Source of the DNA: CBDCWT01 sp965223305
GTDB taxonomy: Bacteria > Planctomycetota > Planctomycetia > Pirellulales > Pirellulaceae
Reading direction: 5' to 3'
Assembly (NCBI GenBank): GCA_965223305.1
Contig: CBDCWT010000079.1
Location: 194,049 to 258,048, forward strand
DNA length: 64,000 nucleotides
The stretch's first letter is position 1. Each line of letters starts with the position of its first letter. Positions 17,965 to 26,848 of the stretch are shown here, one piece after another. Both the position numbers and the translations under genes were made by a program. The notes under the pieces were generated by a model, which had not been told where the DNA came from, did no database searches, and saw nothing but the letters and a program-made list of their open reading frames with translations.

Positions 17965-18942
17965 TCATCGATCGCCTGCCGTTCTTCTGTTTGGCGCGAC
18001 AACAACATCGGTACCGGGCTCGAAGTACGGTGAGTTCCCTGTGTACTCGATCTTGGCCTGAGGTCGTTTCTTCTGGGCGACCCAATCGAAGAGGTATCGC
18101 ACCATAGCAGGTTCTAGCTGGTCGCGGACATCTTGCCAGCTTCTCTGTCCCGGTAGGATCTCGAGGCATTGAACGAGGTGAACCCCGAAGGGGCTGGTCA
18201 CGGGCTCGCTAACGCCATGTAGGGCCAATCCGTACGCAGCTGCGGTGAATACTTCGGGCATCGGTTCGTGGCGCGAAATCACACCGATTTCACCTCCTGC
18301 CGTAGCCGTCGGAGCGTCGGAGTGTCGACGGGCAGCTTCGTCAAACGACAGCTCGCCAGCCTCAATTTGCGCCCGTAGTTGCCTGGCGCGTTCTTGCTTT
18401 TGTGCTAACTGCTGGCGGCGCGTTGGTTCGTCCGCATCTCGAGGGACAGCCAGCAAGATGTGTGCTACTCGGAGCTGCGTGCCATCGAAGTGGACGCGGC
18501 GCTGTTGAAAGAACTTCTCGAGGTTGTCGTCCGTGATATACCGCTGCAGGAAACGCTCCCAGCTCAATTGCCAGCGAAGGGCACGTTGCAAGTCGTCGTG
18601 ACTCATGTGGCGGCTGGCAAGATAGTCAGCTAGTGAGGTTTCGCGCTGGTCGAGCTGTTTGGTCAGCCGAGTGATGGCGAGATCGATTTCCGCCTGCGAT
18701 GCAGACTGATCCCGACCGGACAACCACTGAAGCACCAATTCGCGCGCTACCAACTGGCGGAGTGTCTGAGCCTGCAGATAGGGGAGATCGGGCGAATCGG
18801 TCTGGCGATCGATTCGTGCGCGCGATAGCTCTAGCTTGATGTCGTGGACAGTGATCGGTGAACCGTTAACCGTTGCAGCAGCGCGGAGGGGTGTTCCGTC
18901 CGCAGCCGCAGTCGTTAAGGCAAGCGACAGCAGCACAATCAC
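17965..18942 (-). CDS. Periplasmic peptidyl-prolyl isomerase, PpiC/SurA type
   Basis: The 325-residue product starts with a short signal peptide (about 1-21). A SurA-like N-terminal segment follows (VNGSPITVHDIKLELSR), then a charged helical region. The parvulin domain spans about 155-265: RVAHILLAVP, a SFDEAARRHSDAPTATAGGEIG block and PVTSPFGVHLVQC are its usual signatures. It should isomerise Xaa-Pro bonds and chaperone outer-membrane or secreted proteins. Its ATG overlaps the stop of the upstream gene by 4 bp (ATGA), so the two are translationally coupled. Length and domain order are normal for the family. Confidence 0.85.
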   Translation of the reverse strand: MIVLLSLALTTAAADGTPLRAAATVNGSPITVHDIKLELSRARIDRQTDSPDLPYLQAQTLRQLVARELVLQWLSGRDQSASQAEIDLAITRLTKQLDQRETSLADYLASRHMSHDDLQRALRWQLSWERFLQRYITDDNLEKFFQQRRVHFDGTQLRVAHILLAVPRDADEPTRRQQLAQKQERARQLRAQIEAGELSFDEAARRHSDAPTATAGGEIGVISRHEPMPEVFTAAAYGLALHGVSEPVTSPFGVHLVQCLEILPGQRSWQDVRDQLEPAMVRYLFDWVAQKKRPQAKIEYTGNSPYFEPGTDVVVAPNRRTAGDR

Positions 18943-20261
18943 GGCAGCTCGATGTCCTTTACTTCGTAGTTCACTCGGAGGCGCAAGATCGATGCCGGCG
19001 TTCGATAGACGAATTTGTAGCCATCAGGCTTGTCTGGTAGGGAGAACAAGTAGGTAACAATGATCTCGGCTTCATCTTGACGGTCTGTGTTGAATGTCAG
19101 ATTCTCGAACCTCGTTCCTTTGGGGTTGACCAAGAAGGCTTCGTTCTCGTAAATCCAACCGAAGTGGGATTGCAGTGCTTCGCCGGCATCCTCGAAACGT
19201 ACGCGGATGCGCAGTTCATAGAGGTCTTGGTTCTTTCTTAGCCGCTCGAACACGACAGTCACTCCCGCCTTTTGTTGCTCGACGTCACGGGATTGAGCGA
19301 GATCCGTGAATTCGAACTCTTCCATTCCGCCCGGCACGACAGCGGTCAAGGTGCCCTTCAGTGAAGCGATCTTGCTCGCTTGGCGGCTGGGGAGCGACAG
19401 CGGCACGTTCATGTCAACGGCGGACATCCCGGTTTCTGCCCGTGCGTTGAGCACGCGACGTTCGGTATTGACGTCGATCTCTTCGCCTCGGTCGTCGATC
19501 ACTTTGATGTCTGCCAGCTGCTGCTGCATCGAGATCGGCCGAATTCTCGGTTCCCAGCTGACACCGAGGCTGAGGTTCATTCCATTGATACTCGGATTGC
19601 GCAAGTCACGCCGAGTGTCGATTCGCTGTGGTTCGAAGCGGAATCCGCCCTGGTAAGTCGCCTTGCCAAAGCGTGGCAGCTCGCCGTCGGCGCGAGCGCT
19701 GAGTACCAGCGCCCCGGCCTCACCCCCAAAGGCGTCAATATTCAGGTCTACCTGATCGAGGAGTCGATCGATCGCTTCCCAGTAGGGGATGTCTTGAAAG
19801 TCGACATCGACTGTGCCAGACCGGCGCTCGTACCCAACCACTCTATTGCCACTCTGTTTCTCTAGAGCAGCCAAAGCGTCAGGCAGTGAAAACTCACCCT
19901 GCAAGCTGATCCGTGATGGTTCTCGTGCAGCTGCCGCAATCGCTTTCTCGAAGACGCCCTTCACGCGTCCGAGCCGCTCTTTCACTTCGGCCGGTGTGCG
20001 GGCCGTCACCATCGGGAAGAACTCCATGGCTGCAGGCCCTAGCTCGATGAGCGATTCCTCAGCTGCCTGCCGCGTTGCAAGCTGGTCAGCGTCGAGCAAC
20101 GTCACCAAACGAGCGACTTCAGCTTTCAGATCCGCGACTGGCTCGTCGGATTGCGCGAGTAAGGTGTGACATCCCAAGAGAACAAACAGCATCGGGAAGC
20201 GCAGCGAAATACTCGGCCCTGCCGCCGACGGTCGCCCAACACACACGTCATTGCATGGCAT
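18939..20261 (-). CDS. Secreted HEAT-like/secretin-N-like protein of unknown function
   Basis: A 440-residue protein. The ATG at 20261 follows a GGGAG ribosome binding site 7 bp upstream. Residues about 18-37 form a signal peptide (MLFVLLGCHTLLAQ). A short HEAT-like unit comes next (LLDADQLATRQAAEESLIEL), a module seen in many planctomycete exported proteins and also in the TPR protein at 43813. A segment LPDALAALEKQSGNRVV resembles the secretin/TonB short N-terminal domain. The remainder is beta-rich and not recognised. Coupling to the downstream PPIase suggests envelope assembly, perhaps as a client or partner; this is inference. Confidence 0.65.
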   Translation of the reverse strand: MPCNDVCVGRPSAAGPSISLRFPMLFVLLGCHTLLAQSDEPVADLKAEVARLVTLLDADQLATRQAAEESLIELGPAAMEFFPMVTARTPAEVKERLGRVKGVFEKAIAAAAREPSRISLQGEFSLPDALAALEKQSGNRVVGYERRSGTVDVDFQDIPYWEAIDRLLDQVDLNIDAFGGEAGALVLSARADGELPRFGKATYQGGFRFEPQRIDTRRDLRNPSINGMNLSLGVSWEPRIRPISMQQQLADIKVIDDRGEEIDVNTERRVLNARAETGMSAVDMNVPLSLPSRQASKIASLKGTLTAVVPGGMEEFEFTDLAQSRDVEQQKAGVTVVFERLRKNQDLYELRIRVRFEDAGEALQSHFGWIYENEAFLVNPKGTRFENLTFNTDRQDEAEIIVTYLFSLPDKPDGYKFVYRTPASILRLRVNYEVKDIELP

Positions 20262-20365
20262 GGTTTTTCTCCCACATCTTGTCTTACAGCTTCTTCATCC
20301 TAGAACAGCCGGCCAGGTACGTCACTATCCCATCTGGCTGGAGAGCTCTCATTGACCGCCGAAAC

Positions 20366-20394
20366 TTTACAAACGAATCTGAGGTGGTCATGAT
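20366..20394 (+). promoter_or_regulatory. Candidate sigma70 promoter for the enolase-superfamily gene
   Basis: TTTACA (20366-20371) and CATGAT (20389-20394) are spaced by exactly 17 bp and lie 50 bp before the ATG at 20444. The match is five of six for the -35 and four of six for the -10. It sits in the divergent gap after the start of the minus-strand HEAT-like gene. Confidence 0.4.
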
Positions 20395-20443
20395 ATGGCC
20401 ACGGAAGCGATGAAAAGCCTGTGACTTTCCAGTGGAGCGTCCA

Positions 20444-21805
20444 ATGCAAACACCGACGAACGACCGAGGATTCGGACGCCGTGACTGGCTGAGAGCGATG
20501 GCTGTGTTGGGCGGGGGTTCCGCTTTGCTGGCCGACAGCCGGCAGGCGACTGCGGTTCCGATTGCGGAAACGCGTGGCGAGCCGCCGCTGAAGATCACCG
20601 ACGTTCAGACGATCCTGACCGCGCCGGCCGGCATTCGGCTCGTTGTTGTCAAGATAACGACTAGCGAGCCCGGGCTTTACGGTCTTGGCTGTGCGACCTT
20701 CACACAACGCGCGCGGCCTGTCCAAACCGCGGTCGACCAGTATCTCAGACCGTTTCTGATTGGCAAGGATCCAACGCGGATCGAAGATGTCTACCAATCT
20801 TCTTTCGTCAGTTCTTACTGGCGGAACGGACCGGTGCTCAACAACGCTCTGAGCGGTGTGGACATGGCGCTCTGGGATATACTCGGCAAACGAGCCAAGC
20901 TGCCGCTGTATGAGCTATTTGGTGGAAAGTGCCGGGAGGCGGTGGACACTTACCGGCACGCTTCTGGCGAGACCTTCGAGCAGGTGACGCAACGCGTACA
21001 GGAGTTCGTTGAAGAAGGATATCGGCACGTTCGCATTCAAGCACGTGTGCCGGGGTTGGCGACCTATGGAGCTCGCTCCCGCAGCAGCCAGCAAGTACAG
21101 GAGAACCGCCGCGTCGACGTTTGGGAACCGAAGCCCTACGTCCGCATGGTACCACGGCTGTTCGAGCATGTGCGAGACAAACTCGGTGACGATGTCGAGC
21201 TGTTGCATGATGTCCACGAGCGCGTGCCTCCAATCCTGGCGATTCAGCTGTGCAAAGATCTGGAGCCTTACCGGCCCTTCTTTTTGGAGGATCCATTTAG
21301 CCCTGAGGATGTCGGGTATTTCACTCACCTGCGCCAGCAGACGAGTACACCTATCGCCATGGGCGAGCTGTTTAACAACCCGAATGAGTGGGTCAATCTG
21401 ATTAGTAACCGGCTGATCGACTTCATCCGCGTCCATCTTTCGCAGGTCGGTGGTTTGTCGGTAGCTCGCAAAATGGCTGCCCTCTGTGAGTTCTTTGCAG
21501 TCCGCACGGCGTGGCACGGACCTGGAGATGTTTCACCCGTCGGCCACGCGGCTAACGTCCATCTGGATCTGGCAACGTCCAACTTCGGCATCCAAGAGGC
21601 ACGGGCCTTCACGCAAGCCGAGAGAGACGTGTTTCCAGGGTGTCCGGAGCTCAGAGATGGATACTACTGGGTCAGTGAGCGGCACGGGCTGGGGATCGAG
21701 CTGGACGAGAAACTGGCGGCGCGGTTCCCGATCAAAGACGATCCGCCCTTCGATTTAAAGTGGGGGCAACTCCGCCACCGTGATGGCACTTCGACAAAAC
21801 CGTGA
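20444..21805 (+). CDS. Tat-exported mandelate racemase/muconate lactonizing enzyme family protein (mannonate-dehydratase-like)
   Basis: The 453-residue protein begins with a twin-arginine signal (FGRRDWLRAMAVLGGGSALL). The rest is an enolase-superfamily enzyme: an N-terminal capping domain (LKITDVQTILTAPAG) and a barrel with LLHDVHERVPP, FFLEDPFSPED and IAMGELFNNPNEW, whose acidic residues are the Mg ligands, then TAWHGPGDVSPVGHAANVHL near the C-terminus. These strings resemble RspA/D-mannonate dehydratase-type members, which dehydrate sugar acids. Export is unusual for a sugar-acid dehydratase, although planctomycetes export several such enzymes. ATG 20444 is preferred over GTG 20432 because GGAG lies just upstream. 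The next gene begins 33 bp downstream. Confidence 0.82.
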   Translation: MQTPTNDRGFGRRDWLRAMAVLGGGSALLADSRQATAVPIAETRGEPPLKITDVQTILTAPAGIRLVVVKITTSEPGLYGLGCATFTQRARPVQTAVDQYLRPFLIGKDPTRIEDVYQSSFVSSYWRNGPVLNNALSGVDMALWDILGKRAKLPLYELFGGKCREAVDTYRHASGETFEQVTQRVQEFVEEGYRHVRIQARVPGLATYGARSRSSQQVQENRRVDVWEPKPYVRMVPRLFEHVRDKLGDDVELLHDVHERVPPILAIQLCKDLEPYRPFFLEDPFSPEDVGYFTHLRQQTSTPIAMGELFNNPNEWVNLISNRLIDFIRVHLSQVGGLSVARKMAALCEFFAVRTAWHGPGDVSPVGHAANVHLDLATSNFGIQEARAFTQAERDVFPGCPELRDGYYWVSERHGLGIELDEKLAARFPIKDDPPFDLKWGQLRHRDGTSTKP

Positions 21806-21837
21806 TGCGCCGCTGAAACCACTCCCAGGCTCGCCCG

Positions 21838-22839
21838 ATGGCTGCGTCCCGCAAGATTGTCGTGTTAGGAGCCAACTCGTTCTCGGGGCAGGACTTCGTC
21901 GACCTGTTGTTGGCGGACGCAGATTACGAAGTGCTGGGGATCAGCCGATCCCCCCAAAGGTCCGAGTTGTTCCTTCGCTATCGGTTGCGGCGCGACCTGT
22001 CTCGGTACCGGTACGTTCAACTTGACATGAACGATCAGCTCCCCGAGCTGCTCGAGCTGCTCGACGCGGAGCAACCCGCTTTGATCGTCAATTTTGCCGC
22101 TCAAAGCGAGGTTGCGCCGAGCTGGATCTATCCGGAGCAGTGGTTCACGACGAACTGTGTGGCACTGGCGCGACTCGTCAATCATCTCAAGGAGCGACGT
22201 TACCTGGAGCGGTACCTCCACATTTCCTCACCGGAGGTCTACGGGACGTGTGTTGGAACGGTCGACGAGTCTGCTCCCTTAAATCCGAGCACACCCTACG
22301 CCGCATCGAAGGCAGCAGCGGATCTGCTGCTGGAGACATATCGTCGCCAATTCGGCTTTCCCGTAGTCACCGTGCGGGCGACCAACGTTTACGGCGCCCG
22401 CCAGCAGCTGTTCAAGATCATTCCCAGATCGGTGATCTACTTGAAGCTGGGCCGGCGGATTCCGCTTCACGGGGGAGGGGTGGCGGTTAAATCGTATATC
22501 CACATCCGGGACGTATCTTGCGGCGAACTCGCCGTGCTGCGACAGGGAGACTTGGGCCAGATCTATCATCTCTCTCCCGGCCAGGGCATTGCCGTCCGCG
22601 ATGTTGTTGCGGGGATCTGTGAGCAACTGGACCGTTCCTTTGAGGAGTCGGTCGATCTGGTGGGTGAACGGCCGGGTCAGGATGCTGCCTACGTGATCGA
22701 CTCATCGAAGGCTCGAGAGCAGTTAGCTTGGCGTCCCGAGATCGCTTTTGAAGAGGGAATCTCCGAGGTCATCGAGTGGGTCGTTCGCTACTGGGAGCAA
22801 ATTCAGGCAGCGCCGCTGGAGTATCAGCATCAACGCTAG
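21838..22839 (+). CDS. NAD-dependent epimerase/dehydratase (RmlB-like extended SDR)
   Basis: A 333-residue extended short-chain dehydrogenase. The Rossmann start reads VVLGANSFSGQDFV instead of the usual GxxGFIG. The HISSPEVYG segment and the catalytic YAASK (Tyr/Lys) are intact, and RATNVYGARQ follows as in dTDP-glucose 4,6-dehydratases and GDP-mannose dehydratases. It probably modifies a nucleotide-activated sugar in the cytoplasm for glycan synthesis. It lies 33 bp after the enolase-superfamily gene and may share its transcript. The exact sugar cannot be told from the sequence. Confidence 0.82.
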   Translation: MAASRKIVVLGANSFSGQDFVDLLLADADYEVLGISRSPQRSELFLRYRLRRDLSRYRYVQLDMNDQLPELLELLDAEQPALIVNFAAQSEVAPSWIYPEQWFTTNCVALARLVNHLKERRYLERYLHISSPEVYGTCVGTVDESAPLNPSTPYAASKAAADLLLETYRRQFGFPVVTVRATNVYGARQQLFKIIPRSVIYLKLGRRIPLHGGGVAVKSYIHIRDVSCGELAVLRQGDLGQIYHLSPGQGIAVRDVVAGICEQLDRSFEESVDLVGERPGQDAAYVIDSSKAREQLAWRPEIAFEEGISEVIEWVVRYWEQIQAAPLEYQHQR

Positions 22840-22885
22840 CTCGGATTTTGCGCGAGTGTGGCGTGGAGGTTTTGGTTTTGGGGTA

Positions 22886-22978
<93 letters not shown>

Positions 22979-23449
22979 ACGTCTGAGGAACCGTCAACGT
23001 TCGGGAGGGCGAGGCTGGGGTGACGAAAACTTTGGACCACAACAGGCAGTGTCAAAAAGCAATTGCTATCGCAACATTTGGTGGGAGCAATGCATGCTAG
23101 TTGTCAAAAAACCAATGCAATTCGAGGCAAACTCCTATGCTGCGCCCGATAGCATCGAAGATGTTGGGACAAGTTCGCTCGGCGACTACCACATGTTGTG
23201 AAGAACGTTTCACCATCCCAGGGCGAGGCTCCTGCCGAGCCGTTTGGTCACGTGTCGTTTTCGTATTTACTCTGCTTGTGGCGGACGGCACGCGGAGTGT
23301 GCCTGCTACATTAATCGGCCTACGTTTTCGGGAGAGGGGGGGGCGGGGGGGGCACTCGCCGGACGCTACGCGTCGGTTCGCTGGGAAACCGTGGGCTAAC
23401 GCCCAGCGGCTGATGTTATATCAGGGTCGCGGGTCATCCTGCGGAGCGC

Positions 23450-23514
23450 AAAAAAAAGGCTCCCGGAATCCACGGGTCCCAGGGGGGCAGAGGACACGTA
23501 TCTTTTCCGGGAGC
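23450..23514 (-). terminator. Rho-independent terminator (minus strand)
   Basis: A perfect 10-bp stem GCTCCCGGAA / TTCCGGGAGC (23459-23468 with 23505-23514) encloses a 36-nt loop with some internal pairing. On the minus strand it is followed directly by eight T residues (23457-23450). It lies about 45 bp beyond the stop of the frameshifted small minus-strand gene and about 450 bp beyond the GGDEF gene, so it could end either transcript. Confidence 0.7.
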
Positions 23515-23558
23515 GATTGGTCGGCTAGGCACCGCGCATCCTGCTTGGCGCCGATCCG

Positions 23559-23790
23559 TTAGTTACCACGTTCGATTCCGAAGCATTCGTCGGCCTCCTT
23601 GCCGACTCGATGCTTCGTGGTCCGCAGAGCGGTTTTGACGCGCTCCAGATGCAGACGCAACCACGTGGCCTCTTCGTTTTGTGCGGGTCGCAGTCACGCC
23701 AAGAGGGCCGTTTGAACTTAGCTTCCGTGCCTGCTGCGTTGCCCGTTTGTCATCAACGAGGCGGGAGAATATGCCAATCAGCCGGAACGG
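23559..23790 (-). pseudogene. Frameshifted small gene of unknown function
   Basis: Two adjacent minus-strand frames read like one protein. The upstream frame (open from 23790) contains LIGIFSRLVDDKRATQQARK and SSNGPLGVTATRTK. After a +1 shift near 23672 the next frame reads EEATWLRLHLERVKTALR, then TTKHRVGKEADECFGIERGN and a TAA at 23559-23561. Third codon positions are mostly G or C, unlike noncoding DNA here. No ATG, GTG or TTG start is visible in the upstream frame without another shift. The strong terminator 45 bp downstream supports a real transcript. Either the gene is decayed or the sequence has base errors. No family is recognised. Confidence 0.45.
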
Positions 23791-23960
23791 TCAAGGGCGG
23801 TTTTTTGCCCGGAAATCGGCGGTGAAACGGCGCCCGATTCGATGGTCTCACGTTGAGCATCACCCGGGCGCATCTGGCGAAGTTGTGTCGCTGGTGGATG
23901 GTTCCCGCCGCTTGCGGCATGGAAGAAAACCGCGGCTGAGTGTTTGGCTACCGCAGCAAC

Positions 23961-25472
23961 CTATTGCGTCGCCTCGCTAGCACCGGTCTGCGCGGTTTCC
24001 ATTTCCGTTTTTTCGTCAGCGCAGACTTTGTTCCCGTCTCGCAGGCTTGCCTCCGCAAGCGCTTTCTCGGCGCGTAACAACAGGCCCGCCCGTTGGTCGC
24101 CCTTGCGGAGATCGGTGACGCCGAGGCTGATTGTGAACTTGACCTTGTCACCTGACAGGTCCAGTTCACAACGTTCGACCGCCCGCCGCATCCGCTCCGC
24201 GACCCGTACCGAGTTAGCAATGGTTGCGGTCGGCAGGAGTAGAGCAAATGTGTCTTCGCTGTAGAGGGCGATATGATCCATGTCTCGGATCGTGGCTTTA
24301 ACGAACTGAGATGCTGCCCTGCGGATGACCCGAGCGGTGTCTTCCCCTTTCTCTTCAGCGATGGCGTTATATCCGTCGACTCGCATCAACACCACGGACG
24401 CTGTCGCTCCGCCTCGGCGCCATTCACCGATGCGCCGATCGACGTCCCTACAGAACTCGGCATGCGTCGAGATGCCCTCGATCAAGTCCATCGGTTTGGG
24501 TGTCTCGGCCGGATCAGGGGACTCTGTTTCTTCGCTTTGCTGGGCCGGCATCTCCACTCGTCCGGGATCGACGGGGTGGCTTTGCCAGCCATCGTGCCAA
24601 TGCGAACAGTTGCGGCCCGCGTTCTTGCTGGCGTAGAGGGCTTGATCCGCTCGCTTGACAAACTCCGCTGCTGACTCGGCGGCTTGCAGCTCGGATAGTC
24701 CGGCGCTAGCCGTCACTGCCAGATCCATCCCTTCGAAGCGGACGACTTCCCGACTGACAGCATCCCGAGCCCGCTCCGCACACAACTTGGCAGCTTCGAT
24801 ATCGGAATCTGGGAAGATCGCAGCAAACTCCTCACCGCCGTACCGGCATACGATCTCCTTATCGGCGAGGTTGGTCCGGATGATCCGTGCTACCGTTTTC
24901 AGCACCTCGTCCCCAGCTTGGTGTCCATAGGTGTCGTTGAACTTCTTGAAGAAGTCGACGTCCACCATCATGACGCTCAACGGCCTGCCCGTCTGTTGCG
25001 AGTTGTTAACGGCTTCCTGTAGTTCGTCGTCGAAGCCTCTCCGGTTGAAGAGATTCGTCAGTGCGTCGGTGCGTGCTTCCTGGACATGAGACTGGATTTC
25101 ATCAGCCTGCGCTTGAAGCCGGCCTTCGGCTACTTGCAGCTGCTCGCTCATGTGTTCGTTCATCGTGATCAGCTTATCGACGATCGCGACAACCCCATCT
25201 TGATCGACGTCACTCGAGCTCAATTCGTCATTAATCTGTTGAATTTGGACGTTGTGTTGCCCGACGTCTGCGGCGACCGCTGCTGTCAACTGATGCAGGC
25301 GCGCCATCAGCCCCTCCACCTTCGACAGGCTTGGGGTTTCCGTCTCGGAGGGTGGATCGGTATCCTGGCTGCCGCCAGTTTCCTGTCCGGTGCCCCGGAT
25401 CCACCATCCTACGGCGGCGCCCAGAATGGTGCCGACGCCTACGAACAACAGATTCAATATCAACCCCGACAT
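23961..25472 (-). CDS. Membrane-anchored protein with two GGDEF domains, the second degenerate
   Basis: From ATG 25472 the product has 503 residues: an N-terminal membrane helix (about 3-22), an acidic linker, a helical segment (about 50-135), and a first GGDEF domain (about 137-290) with DALTNLFNRRGF and an intact YGGEEFAAIFP. A Pro/Glu linker leads to a second GGDEF-like domain (about 330-480) whose signature reads YSEDTFALLLP and so should be catalytically dead. The first domain can make cyclic di-GMP; the second may bind nucleotide or partners. A longer start at ATG 25571 would place the codon 2-3 nt after the predicted start site of the promoter at 25580-25607, that is, nearly leaderless; GGAG precedes the 25472 start. 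Confidence 0.82.
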   Translation of the reverse strand: MSGLILNLLFVGVGTILGAAVGWWIRGTGQETGGSQDTDPPSETETPSLSKVEGLMARLHQLTAAVAADVGQHNVQIQQINDELSSSDVDQDGVVAIVDKLITMNEHMSEQLQVAEGRLQAQADEIQSHVQEARTDALTNLFNRRGFDDELQEAVNNSQQTGRPLSVMMVDVDFFKKFNDTYGHQAGDEVLKTVARIIRTNLADKEIVCRYGGEEFAAIFPDSDIEAAKLCAERARDAVSREVVRFEGMDLAVTASAGLSELQAAESAAEFVKRADQALYASKNAGRNCSHWHDGWQSHPVDPGRVEMPAQQSEETESPDPAETPKPMDLIEGISTHAEFCRDVDRRIGEWRRGGATASVVLMRVDGYNAIAEEKGEDTARVIRRAASQFVKATIRDMDHIALYSEDTFALLLPTATIANSVRVAERMRRAVERCELDLSGDKVKFTISLGVTDLRKGDQRAGLLLRAEKALAEASLRDGNKVCADEKTEMETAQTGASEATQ

Positions 25473-25579
25473 CGCAGTCGTACTCCGAGCTTGGGTCCGA
25501 TTAGTTCCAGGGACTAGGGCCGCGATAATTGATACAGACCGGAACCGCGAGCGGATACAGCGAGGTTCCATTTAGTAGT

Positions 25580-25607
25580 TAAATAGGTCACACTGAACGT
25601 AAGTCAA
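25580..25607 (-). promoter_or_regulatory. Candidate sigma70 promoter for the GGDEF gene
   Basis: On the minus strand TTGACT (25607-25602) and TATTTA (25585-25580) are separated by 16 bp. The predicted transcription start is near 25573. This would give a leader of about 100 nt for the preferred ATG at 25472, or an almost leaderless mRNA for ATG 25571. Confidence 0.45.
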
Positions 25608-25672
25608 AGCTCGGCCGGCTCCCCAATCGCTTGCGCTAACGATGACGACTGTGGTTCAACAACGGTGACGAA

Positions 25673-26848
25673 ATGCCAAACCTGCAGACTTGTGGCTACT
25701 TGTTGCTATCCGTGCTAACGATCGGCTCGACTGCGGGAGCCGAGACGTGGACCCGCCACGTCATCTACGAAGGCGGGCGCTGCGATACTGCGGTGGCAGC
25801 CGATTTTACAGGCGACGGCCTGATCGACGTCGTCTGCAACAGCGAAAAGAAGACACGGCTGCTCGTGGCACCTGACTGGTTGGAGGTGGTGATTGAGGGT
25901 GAGCGGAATCTGCGGTTTATTCACGGCGAGAGGATGGACGTCGACGGTGACGGTGATCCTGATTTTATTGGGGCGCAGTACACGCCCGGATTCGTCGGCT
26001 GGCTCGAGACACCTGCACGCCCGCTAAAAGACCGCTGGCCGCTGCACCCAATTGACCAGCAAGTCAACGGAATCCACGGGCTATTAGTGGGCGACGTCGA
26101 CGGAAATGGAGAGTCCGATCTGCTGGCCAACAGCGCCCAGCCCGCCGGCCCCTTTGCAGATTCGCTGGTCTGGTACTCCCGCAGCCGGTCAGCCCAGCAG
26201 GCACCAACATGGCATCGGCATGTGTTCGCCGACGGAGATGCGCCGGGACTAAGCCATTACCTCGGCCTCGGGGATGTCAACGGTGATGGTCGACCAGACG
26301 CGGCCAGTGGTGCGAAGGGCGGTCCCACCGACAGCAGCGGAAAAGGCAACTGGTTTGCTTGGTGGGAGGCGCCTGCGGATCCTACACAGGTCTGGAAAAA
26401 ACATTTCATTTCTGCATATCAGGCCGGGGCCACGAACATCCATCCTGCCGACGTCAACGGTGATGGGAAAACGGACTTCGTTGCCTCCCGCGGACATGGA
26501 ACAGGCGTGGTCTGGTTCGAGGCTCCTGATTGGACCGAGCATGCCATCCACGCGACGCTGGCTGGACCACACTGTTTGGTTGTCGCCGACATCGATCAAG
26601 ATGGAGACGTCGATGCCGCTACTTGTGCAAAAGACGATAGAGTCGTGGCGTGGTTTGAGAACGATGGACACGGCCACTTTGAGTCACATGTGATTGGGTT
26701 GGACCAAGCCGCTTATGATATCCGCGCGATAGACATGGAGGGGGACGGGGATCTCGACCTGCTGATCGCGGGCCAGCTGAGCGAAAACGTGGTTTGGTAT
26801 GAAAACCCTCGCGGCAGCCATAGCAAGGCGAGCAGCGACGACGATTGA
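25673..26848 (+). CDS. Secreted FG-GAP/VCBS repeat protein
   Basis: A 391-residue protein with a signal peptide (about 1-23) followed by repeated Ca-binding propeller blades of the FG-GAP/VCBS type: ADFTGDGLIDVV, MDVDGDGDPDFIG, GDVDGNGESDLLA, GDVNGDGRPDAAS, ADVNGDGKTDFVA, ADIDQDGDVDAAT and IDMEGDGDLDLLI. It should fold as a seven-bladed propeller outside the cytoplasm and bind a ligand or glycan. Its TGA overlaps the TTG start of the ABC transporter ATPase (shared TTGA), so it may be a substrate-recognition or scaffold component of that operon. This link is inferred from position only. Confidence 0.82.
   Translation: MPNLQTCGYLLLSVLTIGSTAGAETWTRHVIYEGGRCDTAVAADFTGDGLIDVVCNSEKKTRLLVAPDWLEVVIEGERNLRFIHGERMDVDGDGDPDFIGAQYTPGFVGWLETPARPLKDRWPLHPIDQQVNGIHGLLVGDVDGNGESDLLANSAQPAGPFADSLVWYSRSRSAQQAPTWHRHVFADGDAPGLSHYLGLGDVNGDGRPDAASGAKGGPTDSSGKGNWFAWWEAPADPTQVWKKHFISAYQAGATNIHPADVNGDGKTDFVASRGHGTGVVWFEAPDWTEHAIHATLAGPHCLVVADIDQDGDVDAATCAKDDRVVAWFENDGHGHFESHVIGLDQAAYDIRAIDMEGDGDLDLLIAGQLSENVVWYENPRGSHSKASSDDD

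Noticed and set aside
23550..23620. tRNA-like GTTCGATTCC and a hairpin with a CCTCCTT loop
   Set aside because: The arms beside the T-loop-like sequence do not pair and no anticodon stem is present. The hairpin falls inside the frameshifted minus-strand coding text, which explains it better.
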